A DNA stretch of 6,068 nt, taken from Acidimicrobiia bacterium. Lineage in GTDB: Bacteria > Actinomycetota > Acidimicrobiia > IMCC26256 > PALSA-555. Location of the stretch: assembly GCA_022865365.1 (NCBI GenBank), contig JALHSW010000563.1, forward strand, positions 1 through 6,068, given 5' to 3'. Below, one piece after another: positions 5,617 to 6,068 of the stretch (position 1 is the first letter of the stretch; every line of letters starts with the position of its first letter). Below the pieces are notes generated by a model. That model did not search any database, was not told the origin of the DNA, and saw only the letters and a program-made list of their open reading frames with translations. Made by a program: the position numbers and the translations under genes.

Positions 5617-6068
5617 ATGACTCGACTCGCAGGCAAGGTCGCACTCATCACCGGGGCCGGGAACGGCATGGGCCGGGCCGCATCGCTCCTCTTCGCGAGC
5701 GAAGGTGCCCGCGTCGTCGTCGCCGACGCGGTGGAGGAAGGCGGGAACGCCACGGTCGGTGCCGTGCGCGCCGCGGGAGGGGACGCGGCGTTCGTGAAGG
5801 TCGACGTGTCCGACGAGGCGCAGGTGCAGGCGATGGTCGCCTGCGCGACGGACACCTACGGCGCCCTGCACGTCCTCTACAACAACGCCGGCATCTTCCC
5901 CGCCGACGACGGCGGCACGACCGAGACGCCGGTCCCCACGTGGGACCGGGTCATGGACGTGAACCTGAAGGGCGTGTGGCTGGGCTGCAAGCACGCGATC
6001 CCCGCGATGCTCGATTCCGGTGGTGGTTCGATCGTGAACGTCGCGTCGTTCGTCGCGCTGATGGGCGC
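5617..6068 (+). CDS. Short-chain dehydrogenase/reductase (SDR), N-terminal part, runs off the window
   Basis: Partial gene with 150 full codons, open at the right edge; the product starts MTRLAGKVALITGAG. It is a classical SDR, normally about 250-280 residues, oxidising or reducing an alcohol/ketone with NAD(P)(H) in the cytoplasm. The Rossmann motif TGAGNGMG is at 12-19 (TGxxxGxG). Asp37 at the end of the second strand favours NAD(H) over NADP(H). Further family marks are the conserved strand VDVSD (62-66), NNAG at 89-92, Asn116 in DVNLKG, and Ser144, the likely catalytic serine of IVNVAS. The YxxxK pair must lie beyond base 6068. The ATG fits the family start exactly, but AGGAGG (5611-5616) touches it with no spacer, so it is not a normal ribosome site. 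The gene diverges from the aldehyde dehydrogenase; an alcohol-to-aldehyde-to-acid partnership is plausible but unproven. Confidence 0.93.
   Translation, partial: MTRLAGKVALITGAGNGMGRAASLLFASEGARVVVADAVEEGGNATVGAVRAAGGDAAFVKVDVSDEAQVQAMVACATDTYGALHVLYNNAGIFPADDGGTTETPVPTWDRVMDVNLKGVWLGCKHAIPAMLDSGGGSIVNVASFVALMG

Noticed and set aside
5599..5994. The upstream extension of the aldehyde dehydrogenase N-terminal frame
   Set aside because: It is antisense to a convincing SDR gene and has no similarity to the family; the enzyme N-terminus is at 5598.

Overview
The window comes from a very GC-rich bacterial chromosome. The codon bias (G or C in most third positions), the acyl-CoA dehydrogenase pair, the TAP-type exported hydrolase and the 'TAnnnT close to ATG' start regions all suggest an actinobacterium. 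An uncultured or Acidimicrobiia-like lineage is possible, but that placement is inference. Coding density is close to complete: no gap exceeds 60 bases, and I see no RNA gene, IS element, CRISPR array or clear terminator.

Layout: five genes lie on the minus strand and one on the plus strand. Read in the minus direction from 5598 to 1, they are: (i) an aldehyde dehydrogenase (5598-4141) split by a single in-frame TAG at codon 103; (ii) an exported alpha/beta hydrolase of the TAP/SlpD-like peptidase group (4103-2541); (iii) a full-size acyl-CoA dehydrogenase (2486-1344); (iv) a short acyl-CoA dehydrogenase-like partner subunit (1347-412), joined to (iii) by a GTGA overlap; (v) the start of an acyl-CoA carboxylase carboxyltransferase (beta) subunit (415 to beyond base 1), joined to (iv) by an ATGA overlap. 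An SDR oxidoreductase (5617 to beyond 6068) diverges on the plus strand only 18 bases from the aldehyde dehydrogenase start.

Genes (iii)-(v) look like one tightly coupled operon for acyl-CoA catabolism. The dehydrogenase pair probably forms a heteromeric enzyme in which only the first subunit carries a catalytic glutamate, and the carboxylase subunit would act on a related acyl-CoA. The aldehyde dehydrogenase and the divergent SDR could supply alcohol-to-aldehyde-to-acid oxidation upstream of CoA activation. The physiological substrate cannot be read from the sequence. The hydrolase is predicted to be exported and may be unrelated to the pathway.

The points most worth a second look are the amber codon inside an otherwise perfect aldehyde dehydrogenase, a repeated TA(T/C/G)GCT element 7-10 bases before three of the minus-strand start codons (possible leaderless promoters), and the very compact divergent start region. 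I see no convincing evidence of an entirely new biological system.
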